From Nocardiopsis suaedae (GTDB taxonomy: Bacteria > Actinomycetota > Actinomycetes > Streptosporangiales > Streptosporangiaceae): a stretch of DNA of 42,545 nt. Below, one piece after another: positions 42,294-42,545 of the stretch. The DNA is taken from positions 1 to 42,545 of the forward strand of contig NZ_JAQFWP010000065.1 of NCBI RefSeq assembly GCF_027706745.1, written 5' to 3'. The first letter of the stretch is position 1. Every line of letters begins with the position of its first letter. The notes under the pieces were generated by a model. That model had not been told where the DNA came from. It did no database searches and saw only the letters and a program-made list of their open reading frames with translations. Both the position numbers and the translations under genes were made by a program.

Positions 42294-42545
42294 TGGCCGG
42301 GCAGATCGGCGAAAGACCGGCGGAGCCGTCGGTGATGTGGTTCCGCAGGAATCTTCACCGCCTGCCGCCTGCCGCCTGCCGCATGGGTCATCGAGGTCAG
42401 ACGGCCCCACCCCAACCGACGGGGCGGGGGCGGCGACGACGGGACCAGCAGGTACCCCGCTCATGGGCCCCGGCCGGGTGGCAGGCTGCCGGGGGTGAGG
42501 GCGGCGACGAAGCAGGTTAGCGGCTCTTCCTGCAGTGCTGTCGGC
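42294..42545. other. Non-coding end of the window
   Basis: I see no supported gene. CCTGCCG is repeated three times in tandem at 42361-42381. The flanking gene beyond the window cannot be judged. Confidence 0.5.

Noticed and set aside
42361-42381. Three CCTGCCG tandem units as a functional repeat
   Set aside because: Three short units in GC-rich DNA are expected by chance and have no visible context.

Overview
The window looks like chromosomal DNA from a very GC-rich actinobacterium, most likely Nocardiopsis or a close relative. The base composition, GTG starts, WhiB, ANTAR and DUF397 proteins, MEDS-type anti-sigma kinase and the ectABCD-ehuBCDA block support this. It is an inference, not a species call. 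I found no rRNA, tRNA or CRISPR array.

Left part (1-13.6 kb): two tandem sortase-type surface proteins (LPVSG and LPVTG) are followed by a regulatory island of the RsbV/RsbW kind: a PAS-GAF sensor, a GAF-ANTAR antiterminator, a STAS anti-anti-sigma factor and a MEDS/HATPase anti-sigma factor. An IS3-family insertion sequence has landed in the island, at the 3' end of a SRPBCC gene. Next come a GT4 glycosyltransferase, a degenerate SDR-like protein, a PP2C phosphatase, a CopC-type copper protein whose frame is continuous with an upstream membrane protein, and a WhiB regulator.

Middle (13.6-27.4 kb): a complete ectoine/5-hydroxyectoine biosynthesis set (ectA, ectB, ectC, ectD) is followed on the same strand by an EhuBCDA-type ectoine ABC importer, so synthesis and recovery of the osmolyte are coupled. 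A divergent envelope locus follows (SPFH/band 7 plus ribbon-helix-helix regulator on one side, two bPH2 membrane proteins on the other). Then comes a TetR regulator with an epoxide-hydrolase-like enzyme and a flavodoxin-like reductase. Three copies of one 18-bp operator-like motif lie beside the promoters of these three genes.

Right part (27.4-42.5 kb): an XRE/DUF5753-DUF397 pair stands divergent from two small unknown proteins. It is followed by two tandem CPBP membrane proteins (the second has lost its catalytic residues), polyphosphate kinase preceded by a PHO-box-like direct repeat, a MutT1-like Nudix/histidine phosphatase fusion, a SRPBCC protein, a tiny Tyr/Gly-rich secreted peptide, a molybdate operon (HTH-TOBE regulator, modA, modB, modC) and a three-gene envelope-stress-like operon (DesK/LiaS-type kinase, NarL-type regulator, DUF4097 protein).

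The most unusual thread is a dispersed palindromic repeat of about 65 bp with GATCTCGGG-type ends. Clear copies lie near 1008, 31752 and 37782, with a possible relative near 29434. The copy at 37782 lies in frame inside the apparent 5' end of modB and would encode an N-terminal extension.
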